In this document: positions 52,401 through 64,000 of the stretch, in pieces | Position numbering within the stretch: the first letter of the stretch is position 1 | How the letters are laid out: each line of letters opens with the position of its first letter | Assembly (NCBI GenBank): GCA_021234535.1 | Contig: CM037838.1 | Span: 31,225,969-31,289,968, forward strand | Direction of reading: 5' to 3' | Length of the DNA: 64,000 bases | DNA from: Stichopus chloronotus | Lineage: Eukaryota > Echinodermata > Holothuroidea > Aspidochirotida > Stichopodidae | Translations under genes and position numbers: made by a program | Notes under the pieces: generated by a model | Told to the model about the DNA's origin: nothing | What the model saw: only the letters and a program-made list of their open reading frames with translations | Databases searched by the model: none

Positions 52401-55400
52401 TTATTCTTATCCTGCAGCAATTTCCATAATGACTGGTCAATTTGAGACTTCTCAAATTCATTTAAAATTACAAACTCTTTATTCAAATGTTTACAACCAA
52501 ATCATTTTACATACCATGGTTGTTTAATGTTTTCATGCTTGCCATCAGTTATAGCATATGAGTGATACTATCCAGCACATTTGCGAATACAAGGAACAGC
52601 TTCTCCTTTGAATGTTGGCTTTAATGATATTACCTCATCGTTTGGTGCACCCACAACTCAAAATTGGGTACCCACAAAAGCGATCATTAGTTGAAAGCAG
52701 TTTACAGCTATGTGAGCAAGATTTACTGGAGAGATGGGGATTGCATCTAACCCTGTCAGTTAGATAAGTAAAACCCTTTTACACCTTTCAAACCTCCAAA
52801 AATATGTTTAACTCCATTCCCCTGACAGGGTAAATTTAGCAAACTGTTCCTTTCACTGTTCATCTCTGTCAGCTTTGTAAAGAAACTCAACCAAGCATTT
52901 CTTTCCAAATTTCTCACCTGTACAATTAGTGTTTGTACAAGACAGCATGTCATTCTTACAAATTCTTTTAAATTTTTCCGACTCACTTTTTTTCATTGTT
53001 TTCCTGAGTTGGTCATGTTCAAGAAGAATGCTAAAGTCTTCTTCATTGCCCTCTTTCAGCTGAAGAGCCCAATTTTCAATCTTTGCTCTGGACTCCATCA
53101 GACGGAAGTTGAAATCACCGCACCAAAAGACTGCATCGAACCTTGAAGTGATATCATCTTGGGAAGACAATTTCAGAAAGAAATCGTGGATATAATCAGA
53201 TTTACTCATTAAAATAAACTATAAAGAAGCAAGAAAAAAAATGTTACTCCCTTTGTTCCATAGTTTGCATGAAACCAGCAGTGTGGATTCAATCCAACCT
53301 TTCATATTAAAACAATGCCTCCAAATTCTCCACAAAAAAAGGCAAGTTGCAAGTATGTTAATATTTCATGAAATTTAATAACCTTCAAATTTACTGCACT
53401 AACCACCTTCAAATTTGCTTACACTACACTCTCCAAAGTACAGACTTTTCTGTGAATATTGATACAAAAACCAGTCAGTCAGAGGATAATCTTCACATGA
53501 TCAAAGTGCCTATTTAAAGGTATTTTAGTGCCTATTACATACCTGTTAATTTTGGCTCTTATTTTGTATCTGCTTTAGGGCCTATAACATACCTGTTAAT
53601 TTTGACTCTTATTTTGTATCTGCTTTGCTTAAGTTCAGTAGATATATTTATTATTTCACATATAACTGTATACAGGTATATATGATTCTTTTTCTTTTTT
53701 ATCTCTTTTCTGATTTTTTTTACTTCTTTTCTTTTTGTTTTTGGGGAGTGACTCTACTGATTAAGCCTGCTAAGGTATGTTAGAACACTTCCTTCTTCTT
53801 TGTACTGTACAAATTTAATTAATTATGCTATGAAACTACTAAGTTTCAACATGGAATGTACATATATCAAGAAGACCCAGGTAAATAAAAAGAATGATCT
53901 TGGTAGGCAAACAGACTATACCCAGACACATCCAAACAAGACTTGTACCCTGGAGGCAAACACATAGATAGTCCGCTCTAGCTTCAAACAATAAATTCAC
54001 GAGAAACAACAAAAAACCCATAAGTTGTCTAATGATTGCTTAAAACAAAAAATTCTAAGTAATACGTTATTTCTAAGAAGAATCAACCAAAGGTGATTTA
54101 TTTTAGAACATACTGTATTGAAAACAGATGCACACCTCCAGCAAATATACTAAAGTTGTAATGAAACAAACAGTAAATTCAAAGAAACTGAATCTAAATT
54201 ACGTCAATGCAAATTTGAAAATATGTCAAGGGACACTCAAGAGATAGGTTTCAAATGTTCCTCAATGTGATAACCACCTTGGCATAACTACATTTTAAAT
54301 CACTTACCACAAACTACTAAAAATAACAGAACAGCAACTACGAGGTAAAGGTTAATGCCTCTTTAAATTTCTTAACAAGTAATTAATCCATGAAACATAT
54401 TACACATGCTGATGCTATGAAACAGCAGTGTTTCACATTGCTTAAAAAAAAAAGGAAAGAAGAAGGAAAAAAAAGACCGAAGGGAAACATAAAAAAAATT
54501 AAAGGTGATAACTGACCTTTGTCAATGTTGTATTTTCTTGTCGCAGGTACTTTGATTGGCAGATCCAATGATCGAATGATCTTCGCATAGTCTTGGATTC
54601 GATGAGAGAGATTATCATCACCAGCTATTTCAGACAAAAAAAGAAACACATAGTATGGAAAGATACTTCAGAAAGATACAGACTGAACTCAAGGTACACC
54701 TTAAAATTGTATCAAACTTGGGGGAGACAGACTATGCCTTCAGTAGCATTCCTAGAGAGTATTAAACAAAAGAAATATAGCAGGCTAATGTATGTTCTTA
54801 ATTCTTTGGCACTTGGTTCCTAACCTCCTAGTCAAACTTGAGGCCCACCCTTGATAGGCCATATTTTCTTTCACAACATTGTGACGAAATTTAACCCGTA
54901 ATTTTCCACTCTTTGAGACGCAACAAGCGTGCAGTATAATGTAAGTCTAAGGTCAAAGGCATACATGGAGGGACCCAACTTACCCAGACAGTTCTATAAA
55001 ACAGAAATGAATACTACTCTATAACTGGGATTTAATTGGAGAAAAGTTACGGTAAAACTAAGAAAAGTTCCCTATTTTCTGTCGAGTTACTTCTGTAGAT
55101 ATGAAACCTGCAGAGCAGGATTTTGCTTATGTTCTTGAATGTAAATGAACTTGTAGGTCATTGCGATTTTCTTAGACCAAGATAATAAAATTACGTCATT
55201 TTACTTACATGTAAAGTGGGAGACAATAAACAGAAATGAAGTCCCAAAGAAAGTAAATGACACAGCAACAGCCCCCTACAAAGTAATAAAACAAAAGAGC
55301 ATAAATCTTAAGTATTCATTTACTTTGCTATTTTAATTGAAAAATGGGACTCTTACGAAAAACGAGAGAATATGTTTGAATATTTAAAGAAGATTATGAT

Positions 55401-58400
55401 TGGAGTTGCATTTAAAACTTAAGTGTTGATATAAGTAGGAACAGCTGCCAAATGTCTGCCTGGAACATCCTTCTAGCGTTGACGACTGAACAATGTGCAG
55501 TAGTCTACCGCTCTCCAAAGATAAATTATGAATATGATTAGTGATCCATTTCACCAATCATCAATTATAACTTTCACCGTCATAACATATTAGAGGTTTT
55601 GCTCAGGAGTGGACTGCATTAAAACTGACCAGGCTATCCTTCACCCAAAAATCAGTCCATTACATTCATCAAGATGGCCAGCTAGCAAACCATCGATTTC
55701 TTTCACAAATACACATTTTGCTGGTCTGCCCCTGGTCCAACTGCAGTCATCTGGGCTATGACATCAAATCTTGAAATGAAGTTCACTAAACCACATAACA
55801 ACTTCACGTAAGTCTCGATTTATACGTTAGAAAGAATTAGACTGCATGAGGACATTACCTTAGTCTTAATAAATGAACAACAATAACATAACATGAAGAC
55901 AAGTCTAAAACCAGCAGTATTGTAAGACTTTACCTTGGTCTTAATCATTGTTCCAGGTCTTGTTGAAACAGAATCTTCTTCAACAGCTGAAAGTAACAAA
56001 CAGAAGAACAAAGGATAGCTTTATCACTAACACTAGCCGAAGGTAAGCATATGAAGGAAAGAGTAGATCAAACAAAGAATGAAACAAAAAGACCAAAATC
56101 TTCCATCTTATGAAAAATACATCAAATCAATATTAACACACATACTGGATTGCTTCATTTTTTCCAAGTTTTTCCTTCACCATACCCAAAAGAGAATTGT
56201 CCAAGAATCAAAGTGGTGTTTCTTTCTTTTTGCGTGTGTGGAATGTGGAGGGAGCCTTGATTGGGGGGTCTACATATTCTCCTAAAATAGCTTTTGATTT
56301 CACAACATGTGCTTCCTTCCATTTGATTTTCCACGATCATTCTATTTTCTACCTTATGTGTACATGACTAACATTCTTCTAATTAGTCAAGTTTCCAGTA
56401 CTATGTCCGATAGCGGTTACTACGGATTAAAACAGAGTAACTTACGAGAGCAGAACCAGAAGAGATCTCTCCGGATGAATATGAGTAGATGCAGCACACC
56501 AAGAGATGCCTTGTGAAGGAGAATGTGAGTCGTACCAAGTGTCTCCTGCAATCTTATTGCCCACTCATCTCTAAAATAGGATTAACGACAGTTACAAAAC
56601 ATTAAAGAAACAAATTACAGCAAGCACCAGATGAGGAAGTGTCAGGCAAGCTATGGTGATTGCCAACTCCCTAGTATTAAAGAAGATGGCAATTCTTTTA
56701 ATTTTCACCAAGTAAAAGCATGAGTATGAGTGCAGCATTAAGTGTACTCCATCAAGTTGGGTACATGCAAGGAACTGTATAAAAGTGTACAGCCAATCAT
56801 GATAACATAGGGAATGAGCCTATTCTACACACTCAAAATATACACTAGATTCATTTGAATACAAACAACACCAAATTTGGCATAAGAATGCAATGAGGAC
56901 AGATGAAATGCTAGGGTTGTAACATTTAGACTTGGACTTACGCATCTGGTGTTGATTCCTGCGTACCGACAACATAGATGTCTTGCAAAATGGCACTCTC
57001 TTCCGGTAGGACAAGATCTTCCAGGTTGTCTGGTAAGAGCTGTATGAATATGACAGTGTTTGAATGTCACTTAAATACAATGTACAAGAACTATTTGCCT
57101 GTTCCTTTCATCATATTGTAATGGTACATCATATAGATACCAGCATTTAACTGCACAATGTTGTGGCATACAAAAAGGGGGGGGGGGGGGGATATATGTG
57201 CATGTGGCATAAGCATTCATGAGTGGTGGGTAATATTCAACGTACTGCTATCAAGACAACAACACATATGCTTGCACAGAGAGCAGTAGGAAATTACCAT
57301 TAATATTAAAAAATACATAGATAAATGTTTAAGATACACAGTTCCTCTGCTATAACAATTTCACTGAAGCAACCTAGCAAGAGGGGTAAACAACATCAGC
57401 TGCTAAGTTAGAATGCAGGTTCTACATCAAACAACACCCAACTGAAGGTTGCATGGATGTTGATAAAAAAAAAAACAAGTTGTAGTGTTAAAGATTATTA
57501 TTTGCAAATGTTTAGTACATCTGGCATTGACACAGAACACTTTCAGTCTGCATGTTGCAGGTACCAAAGTGTAAAAATTGAAACATACTGTAAATTGATC
57601 TATTTATCATCTACATTTTCATAGCTTTCTGCTATTTGATGATCAAACTTGCACAGTACACAAAACCTGGGAGGTTAAATCAATAACAAACCCTACACAC
57701 CTTCTCTTCATGCATATTCCAGGTGGAGACAAATACTCTGACTTTTCTGTCTGGGAGGTTTCTGTCTAGCTCTTCTCTTCCAAGAAGTGAACCAGTATTT
57801 CTGACTCCACCCATTAAGTAACTCCTTTGAAGGGATATTTAAGAAAACAAGATACTTTGTTAGCAGATCCGAGATCAAGAATATGAATGAAGAATATAAG
57901 ATGCAGCTTTTAAAGAGAGCTCAGTGCATTGTCATTGGTTGTAGAGTATCATTGACCAAGGCAGACAAGCCTGAAAGGTTATGGCTCTCATACATCTGAG
58001 AAATAGGTAGATAAAAGCAAGGGCAAAGATGAACATGAAGACAGCTAGTACTAAGAGCAGCAACTCATTCATAGTCACTAATTATGACTACCAACGGAAG
58101 ACACGTTAACATACATCGTCACCTCTAACAGACACGGTCCTCTTCCTGAGAAACAAAACAAGATGCAACAATGGCAGAAAATAAACATTGCAGATAATAA
58201 AAATAAATGGTTTGTTATGGAAACTTCAAAGACTGATATAAAATGGCAGTACAGAACAGCTACGATACAGTATGATGCAGTTATTACCTCTTTTTATTGC
58301 GTCTTGCGGATTGTGTTGTGATTGGTGGTAGGGCGCCAGTGGAGACAAATGACCTGTTTGTATCAGTAAGACTATCTGTGCTTCCCATCGGAGGCTCAGA

Positions 58401-60568
58401 GCAAGTTCTTGAGTTTAACCTTTCGGTAAAGTCTGTCTCTGAGCAGTCCGTTCTCTTGCTGCTAGAGATACCGCTGGTACCTGGGTGACTCAGCTCTGAT
58501 AATTCATCCCTGCTGGAGTTCAGGTCCATTGTTTGCCTATTTTGCTGGTTCTTGTAAGTCACATTGCCTGCAGATATATCAGAATATTTCAGCACAGATT
58601 CTGTTTGATCAAGGGGTTGATATCCACAGTCTGAAGAAGCACTGCCAATCGCCTCGTCTTCACTCACATCTTTTCTATCTTGCTGTGATGATACCGGTAG
58701 TCTGTCTTGTGACTTGGAGGTAAGAGCCGGTATGGAGGAGGAAGGTCTCGAAATTTCAGAGCAACTTCCTCCAATAACAATCAGGTCATCATCATCACTG
58801 TCAGAGGCGTCCTTTCTAACCGCATCTTCCACACCAATGGTTTCATCATTCCTTGGAGATGCTCTAACATCTTCCTGGTGGATTTCATTTGTTATTGCAC
58901 TATTCTCATCGACTATTGAATTCTCAGTGTTATAATTTTCCTTCTCTGAATTATCTTGCCCAATTCTTATGCCACAGTCTCCTGTCACTGTTTTGTCTTC
59001 TGAGGTTATCTTATCAGAGGGCTCTTCAGTAAAGTTTGCAGTAGGGTTGTCTACATTCAGAGGAATATTAGACTCAGAAGTTTTGTTCTCTAGATCAGAG
59101 ACTAAGCTAGTCCTAGAGGTTTCCACATTATCCTGCGACTTCTGTGATATCGCATTGCTATTGTTTGAAAAATTTTGTAACTGGGAAGAACTTAACACAG
59201 GTGAAGAGTGTATCTTATCTGAGAAAGTAGAATCTTCCTGGTCACAAGGAGATTGATCGTGGTTAACTGGACTTAATCTCGCAACAGATGACTTATTCAA
59301 TAAATTTTCAATCTCTCCATTAATTTCTACCTTTCCTTCCAGCTCCTCAGGTCGTGGAGAGTTGCTTGCTTTTACATTTTCACTCTCTAACTGATCCTGA
59401 GCTTTCTGTGCTTTTAGTTTTCTACAAAAGAAAGGATACATAATTAACATTATTCTACAAGAATAGATCCTTTTAAGGATGATTTCAACATAGAATCAGG
59501 GAGATCTTAAAATCTTTTTAAAATCCCCACTGTCTCACCCCTCTGTCCTATAATCCTCTTCTTTACCCTCATTTGATGTTACTGCATATGGAGTTTTTGT
59601 TTTCTATCTAAAAAACACCTATGGAAAACTTTGGTTATGTAGTGTGCTATAGTAGGTGTCATTTACTTAAAACATTTACTATGTTCAAACACCTATCATG
59701 CTATCATCACCATTGCCATGAAGCATGTACTGATTTGTTTCAATGGTGCACACCTCTTTAACACAATGTTGTAGAAACATTGCACTGGTAAGAAGACAAA
59801 TAAATCAATGATTGTATGACCTTGTAAGACTTGACTTCAATGTCTCATATGCATACAATGCACACATATAAGTCAATAAGAAGATGACAATCTTTTCCTA
59901 CATTGACCCTTGCTGCATGCTCCATTCCCCCCCTCCTTTCAACATTAACGGGGAATGCTAGATGTGGTGGGGTTATTTCTCTTCATTTCTCTTCCTTCGA
60001 GAAATGCATGATTAAGATATCTGATTGAATAAGGCGGCAGTGTACTATAGATACTAAGTATCTGAGATTGCAATCTTTGCATGGTACACATGATGTGCAC
60101 ACTGTTCATCATGCCGTGACTACCTTATCAGTCGTATCATTTTTCTATTCTTGTGGGTAGTGTGAACTGTATCCTTCTTTACGACATGGAGGAAGATAAC
60201 AAAGGTGTCTCATTATGGTATGTAACTGTCAAACCCAGAAAAAAGGGCATGTGCTATCAGTTAGGCATGTGCTCCCTTAACAATGGACATGTGTTACAAA
60301 AGAGTATTAATACAGTAATTGCAAACATGTGGGAAAATTCTTACTTTAGTCGGGCCAATGTCTTGGACTTTCTTTTTGGAATGACAGACATGTCAATGCC
60401 ATCTGTGCTTCTCGAGTCCAGTTCCATTCTGATGTATAAGGTGGTAGAGGAATGAAGAATACTTGTAGAACCTTGAGAGCTTTTCACTTCATTTTGATCT
60501 ACTTGCTGCGTAGATTCTGCAACTTATTGAGTTGTTCATCTTCCTTCATAACCAACCATTCTGATAAC
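49472..60568 (-). CDS. INPP5E: inositol polyphosphate 5-phosphatase E, 5' end missing
   Basis: INPP5E removes the 5-phosphate from PI(4,5)P2 and PI(3,4,5)P3 and in animals acts at the ciliary membrane. Exons are 60568-60503, 60428-60345, 59421-58288, 57824-57701, 57039-56942, 56570-56446, 55986-55934, 55275-55209, 54624-54517, 53157-52987, 51211-51096, 50691-50555, 50171-50125 and 49557-49472. All phases agree, giving about 804 residues. A coiled, basic start ([17 protein letters not shown]) precedes a 378-residue acidic Ser-rich exon, probably disordered. The phosphatase follows with [70 protein letters not shown] and SDHRPVYG, all catalytic signatures intact. It ends CSVM, a CaaX prenylation box. 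Exon 1 is entered in phase 2, so a start exon lies upstream; alternatively translation begins at ATG 60427 in the second exon listed (MELDSRS). The human protein has 644 residues; the excess is in the N-terminal region. Confidence 0.95.
53525..53640. repeat. tandem duplication, about 51-bp unit, two copies
   Basis: 'gcctattacatacctgttaattttggctcttattttgtatctgcttt' is followed at once by a near copy. It lies in an INPP5E intron and has no coding role. Confidence 0.85.
57177..57191 (+). repeat. poly-G run (15 G)
   Basis: An uninterrupted G run in an INPP5E intron; the transcribed strand carries poly-C in the RNA. Confidence 0.9.
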
Positions 60569-61034
60569 CTGGAAGAAGGAAAGGATGATATGCCCTTTAA
60601 ATGTACTGAGCTAAAGATAAAGCACTAAGAGCACACAGCGTATATACTAATTAACAGTGGTATTGAAATCTCAAACATGATCACGAGAAGAAATCATTTT
60701 AGAAAGTTGTACGTCATCTTATACAAATTACTAATGACTTGAACAAAGCACTGCATCTTGCACTTGAGTCTGAAAAACTTTCAATTAAATGTCTCTATCA
60801 TTATGGAATTATCTTTAGTTGGCACACCAGATCTAATTTGGGTTTATGTCTTGGCATGGCAATGGATCAAGTCAACACAATCCAAATGTATCTAAATTTA
60901 TGCTAAAAAAAAAAAGACATTCCAAGCAATGTAAAGATACAACATCAGTTTCTGCCTAACAGGTTTACAGATCATTGCATTGGATTGTCATTTGATTTTA
61001 AGAACCAGAATGTCCAAAGATGCTGTTAAATTTG

Positions 61035-61415
61035 TAAGAAATACAAGAGTCCATAAGCACTGTGGTTCCTTGCGCAGATGTACAGTAATGTAAATTGTGA
61101 AGGAAAAGGAACACTTTGCATTATTTTGTACAACTGCACAATATGGCCCATTTCTGACCAAAAACTCTCACTTTTGTAACAGAAAATCTGCAAAAAAAGA
61201 AACATATTTCATGATTTTGTAATATGGCCCATTTTGGACATTGGAACCCCAAACATGACAAACACCCAGATAAAACCCACTTCAATAGTACTACAGTGAC
61301 CAACCATCAACAGTGTTACACACAATCTGTATGAGAAGATCTAGTTTGCGAGATTTCATAAAATGGCCACAGGGACCTTTTCCCCAAAATATATCTGTTC
61401 AAAAATTTATGATGC
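61035..61415. repeat. family A repeat, copy upstream of INPP5E
   Basis: It starts 'acaagagtccataagcactgtggttccttgcgcagatg', continues 'attgtgaaggaaaagg', 'acaatatggcccat', 'agtgaccaaccatcaacagtgttacac' and 'gagatttcataaaatggcc'. It is the most complete head region of the family in this window. Confidence 0.7.
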
Positions 61416-63209
61416 ACCAAATGAATCTTTTTTCAAATCATGCACCTGGCTAGCAACATATTACAATATACACATTCCACGATACCTCACAACAGAAGTG
61501 TTAGCCTAGGCTAGCTTCTCTACTGCCAATCATCATGTCTAATGTCCTTCACTGATCCAACACTCCTAGGTACAGTACTGTATCCTTGTTTATTATATTT
61601 CAGTTCACAATTACATTTCTTGCTTTCCACATTGCAAGATGCATCCATCAGATTAACAAAAGCTTTTACAACACACAACATTTGAAGGGCAAACTGCAAA
61701 GTACTGTATGCAAAGTTATTGGTAGCCTACCATGCATGCTGATATACATAAGTATATTTTACCACAGGAAAATAATGTACAGTATAACAGTGCTCTCCTT
61801 TAAGGCAGGTCACATTTAAATTTACAGTGGAATATATTGCATTAACCTGAGGAATGCAGGCTGTGCCTTATATGTAGATGAACAGTACTCATCTTGGGAA
61901 TGCATGCCATTGTTAGGTAAGGTTTGTAGGGCAAGTGAAGAACACTTTCCTTCTGGCATTCAAAGAGCAAACACATTGCTCACTTACGTGACAATCACGT
62001 TGAAATTTACCTTCTGCCTGAGAATTTTATTGCGATATAATGATGCTACCGAAACCCCAGGAGGAATGTGTAATTTAGTGTTGTCTTTCTGAAGTGTAAT
62101 ATCAATATGCCTGTGAAGAGCGATTTGAATATTGTGGTTTTTTGGTATATTTTTCTACTACTAGACATATGACAAAAAAAATAACATGTGCATCATGCTA
62201 GCAAATGTGTGTATATGTCCATACCAATTGTGAATATTCCACAAGCACTCAAAGTGTGTGCAACTTCTAACCCTATGTGGGACATACCATTCAGTCAAGC
62301 GATGTTGTACAGTGCTGTATGTTCATTGTATGATGACTGGATGACAACTGTAAAATTGCATGCATTACCTAAAACTTGCATGTATGGATATTCAGTTGTA
62401 CATGCTTAACTCTCTTCTCCCAAGTCATGTTTGGCAGTCTGGTGGCCGACAGATACAGGGAAAGATAAAATAGAAAACTGGTACAGCATAAAGGGGGGAC
62501 CTTTATGCCAAGAGCTGTATGCTGGTTGGAGGGATAATTAGTGAAATGATGAAGGAGAACGGCTGGTGAAGTAAAGGGTACCAAGTTAAAGGGAAATAGG
62601 GCATTTAGAATATACCCACATGGCATACAAAGAAAATAGCATTTGACATAATTAAAACATTCACTCTCACAAATAAACATGTGCAAAAGCTTCATCTCCT
62701 CACAACGTTATGCATGTGATAAGTAACGGAAGATGCATCTTTTGAATTTTGAAAAGTTTAGGTGAACAAATTATTGTTGAGTATAAACAAATAACTGAAT
62801 TTCTACCTGTGAGCAAACTTATCTCTGGAAAAGAAGGCTACTGTCCTTCCTTATTTTGAATAATCTATCATTCTATGTCCAAAAACACTTGGTTTTAAAA
62901 ATATGGTTGCTTTCTGTAAAACAAATGCCTTATTTCCCTTTAAGACTGCATTGCATGTAATGATTCCAAATGGCCGAATAGCCCTTTTGTAAGACCCCAC
63001 CCTTATAAATGAAAGAAAATGAAAAAAAAAAGAACACAATGTTTCCATATTTCAGATGCTAGTCTATGACTCTCTATAGGCCTTAGTGGTGCTTTCATGT
63101 GGTGGGGTATACCCCTAGAGATGAATGACCTTCTTCTTATTAGCCCTAATGTTAGATCAAATTTGTCTAGAATACTCATTTAAACACCATTCAGAGAAAT
63201 ACCTGAATA

Positions 63210-63605
63210 AATGGCCTCCTCACTAGGGATCCATTTGGGGATCCCTACAGTAGCCATAGTCCAAGTGAGGTATTTGACATTAACTGGGAATCCATTTTTC
63301 ACTGAATTACTAGTATGTATTACCTGTATTTACCTGTACCCTCCACTTCTCAAGGATAGGTGGGTGGAGGATGACGGAGCAGGGAGCCAGTTTTTGTCAG
63401 TTTTTGTCTCAGAGCCAGTTTTTAGTCGTAGTCGAAGTGGCTTCCTCACTAGGCTGCCTCACATTTGTGGCTAGATTTCTAGTTGCAGTCGATGTGGGGT
63501 CTTTGACAGTCATTGGGAATCCATTTGTGGCTGAATTCCTGGTTGAAGTGGCCATCTGACTATGAATCCACTTTTCACTGGAATCTTAGTCCAGGTCAAA
63601 GTGGC
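63210..63605. repeat. family D repeat, tandem units
   Basis: Phrases of the type 'gaatccatttgtggctgaattcctggttgaagtggcc' and 'ctcactaggctgcctcac' recur with a spacing of roughly 60-80 bases. A shorter copy lies at 12915-13065. Confidence 0.65.
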
Positions 63606-64000
63606 CCAGCCCTTCAACAGGGCTGTGTGTTACCTTACACTTAACATTACAGTCCTTGTGTCGGCTAACACCAATTTTCAACTCATTTAACAGCAAAATG
63701 CCCCAAAAATCGGCGAAAACAATTTGTACCGTACTTTCATTACAACTAAATGATACGTAAGTACATTGTAACTATAAGGCTACTCATAAAACTTCTTTTG
63801 GTGACCATTCGAAGCATAAAACAGCAAAATTCAACATCATTCACTTACTCTGAGGGTCGCAAATATGGCGCACTGCCATGTACTAGCTTAGTGTTATGTT
63901 CATTTTTTTGAGTAAAAATTCATCCATTTCCTTATCATAATTTGGTAAAAAGTTTATGCAGAAAGGTGGATGTGGTGCCAGAGATTGTTTGTGAAAAGTT

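Larger units (their letters stand above)
60600..63840. other. region upstream of the known INPP5E exons
   Basis: The missing INPP5E exon or exons should be here or beyond the window. Apart from two repeat blocks I could not pick an exon with matching phase. A CpG-containing stretch with a minus-strand GTAAGT donor lies at 63841-63880. Confidence 0.4.

Noticed and set aside
53158..53218. Longer form of the INPP5E exon starting at an acceptor near 53219 (peptide [12 protein letters not shown])
   Set aside because: Its phase does not fit the upstream exon, while the acceptor at 53158-53159 does and restores the family spacing before DDITSRFD.
58297..59256. Several plus-strand open frames
   Set aside because: They are antisense shadows of the long INPP5E exon, whose minus-strand frame is continuous and splices in phase on both sides.

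Overview
The window reads as nuclear DNA of an animal: AT-rich, with many short exons, GT-AG introns of 0.1 to 4 kb, decayed retrotransposons and many interspersed and tandem repeats. The proteins are closest in layout to deuterostome orthologues, and the low-copy repeats and long poly-G runs suit a marine invertebrate. An echinoderm is my best guess, but that is inference and not proven here.

Three genes lie on the minus strand, all transcribed right to left. I rebuilt them exon by exon, and every splice junction keeps the reading frame. (1) Glutamine synthetase, GLUL type, 2320-11659: six coding exons, 383 residues, complete. (2) ANAPC5, the APC/C scaffold subunit, 25523-46653: 18 coding exons, 772 residues, apparently complete. 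(3) INPP5E, the ciliary phosphoinositide 5-phosphatase, 49472-60568: 14 coding exons and about 804 residues, ending in a CaaX box; its first exon or exons were not found. A possible last coding exon of an unknown plus-strand gene sits at 250-480 and would converge on GLUL. The genes belong to unrelated processes (nitrogen metabolism, cell cycle, cilium lipids). Nothing suggests an operon or a joint pathway.

By region: 0-0.5 kb possible end of a plus-strand gene; 1.2-14.2 kb GLUL with repeat-filled introns and a possible 5' noncoding exon near 14 kb; 14.5-25 kb intergenic, with a tandem duplication (15.6-16.5 kb), duplicated modules (20.8-23.7 kb) and poly-G runs; 25.5-46.7 kb ANAPC5, whose introns carry minisatellites, an inverted-end repeat family and LINE and Ty3/gypsy remnants; 46.7-49.4 kb intergenic with a LINE tail; 49.5-60.6 kb INPP5E; 60.6-64 kb repeats and perhaps the INPP5E 5' end.

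I see no CRISPR array, tRNA, rRNA or obviously new multi-gene system. The most unusual structure is a minisatellite of about 20 units in ANAPC5 (34.86-35.37 kb). Its unit looks like a copy of the neighbouring exon's 5' splice site, so a string of decoy donors follows the real one.
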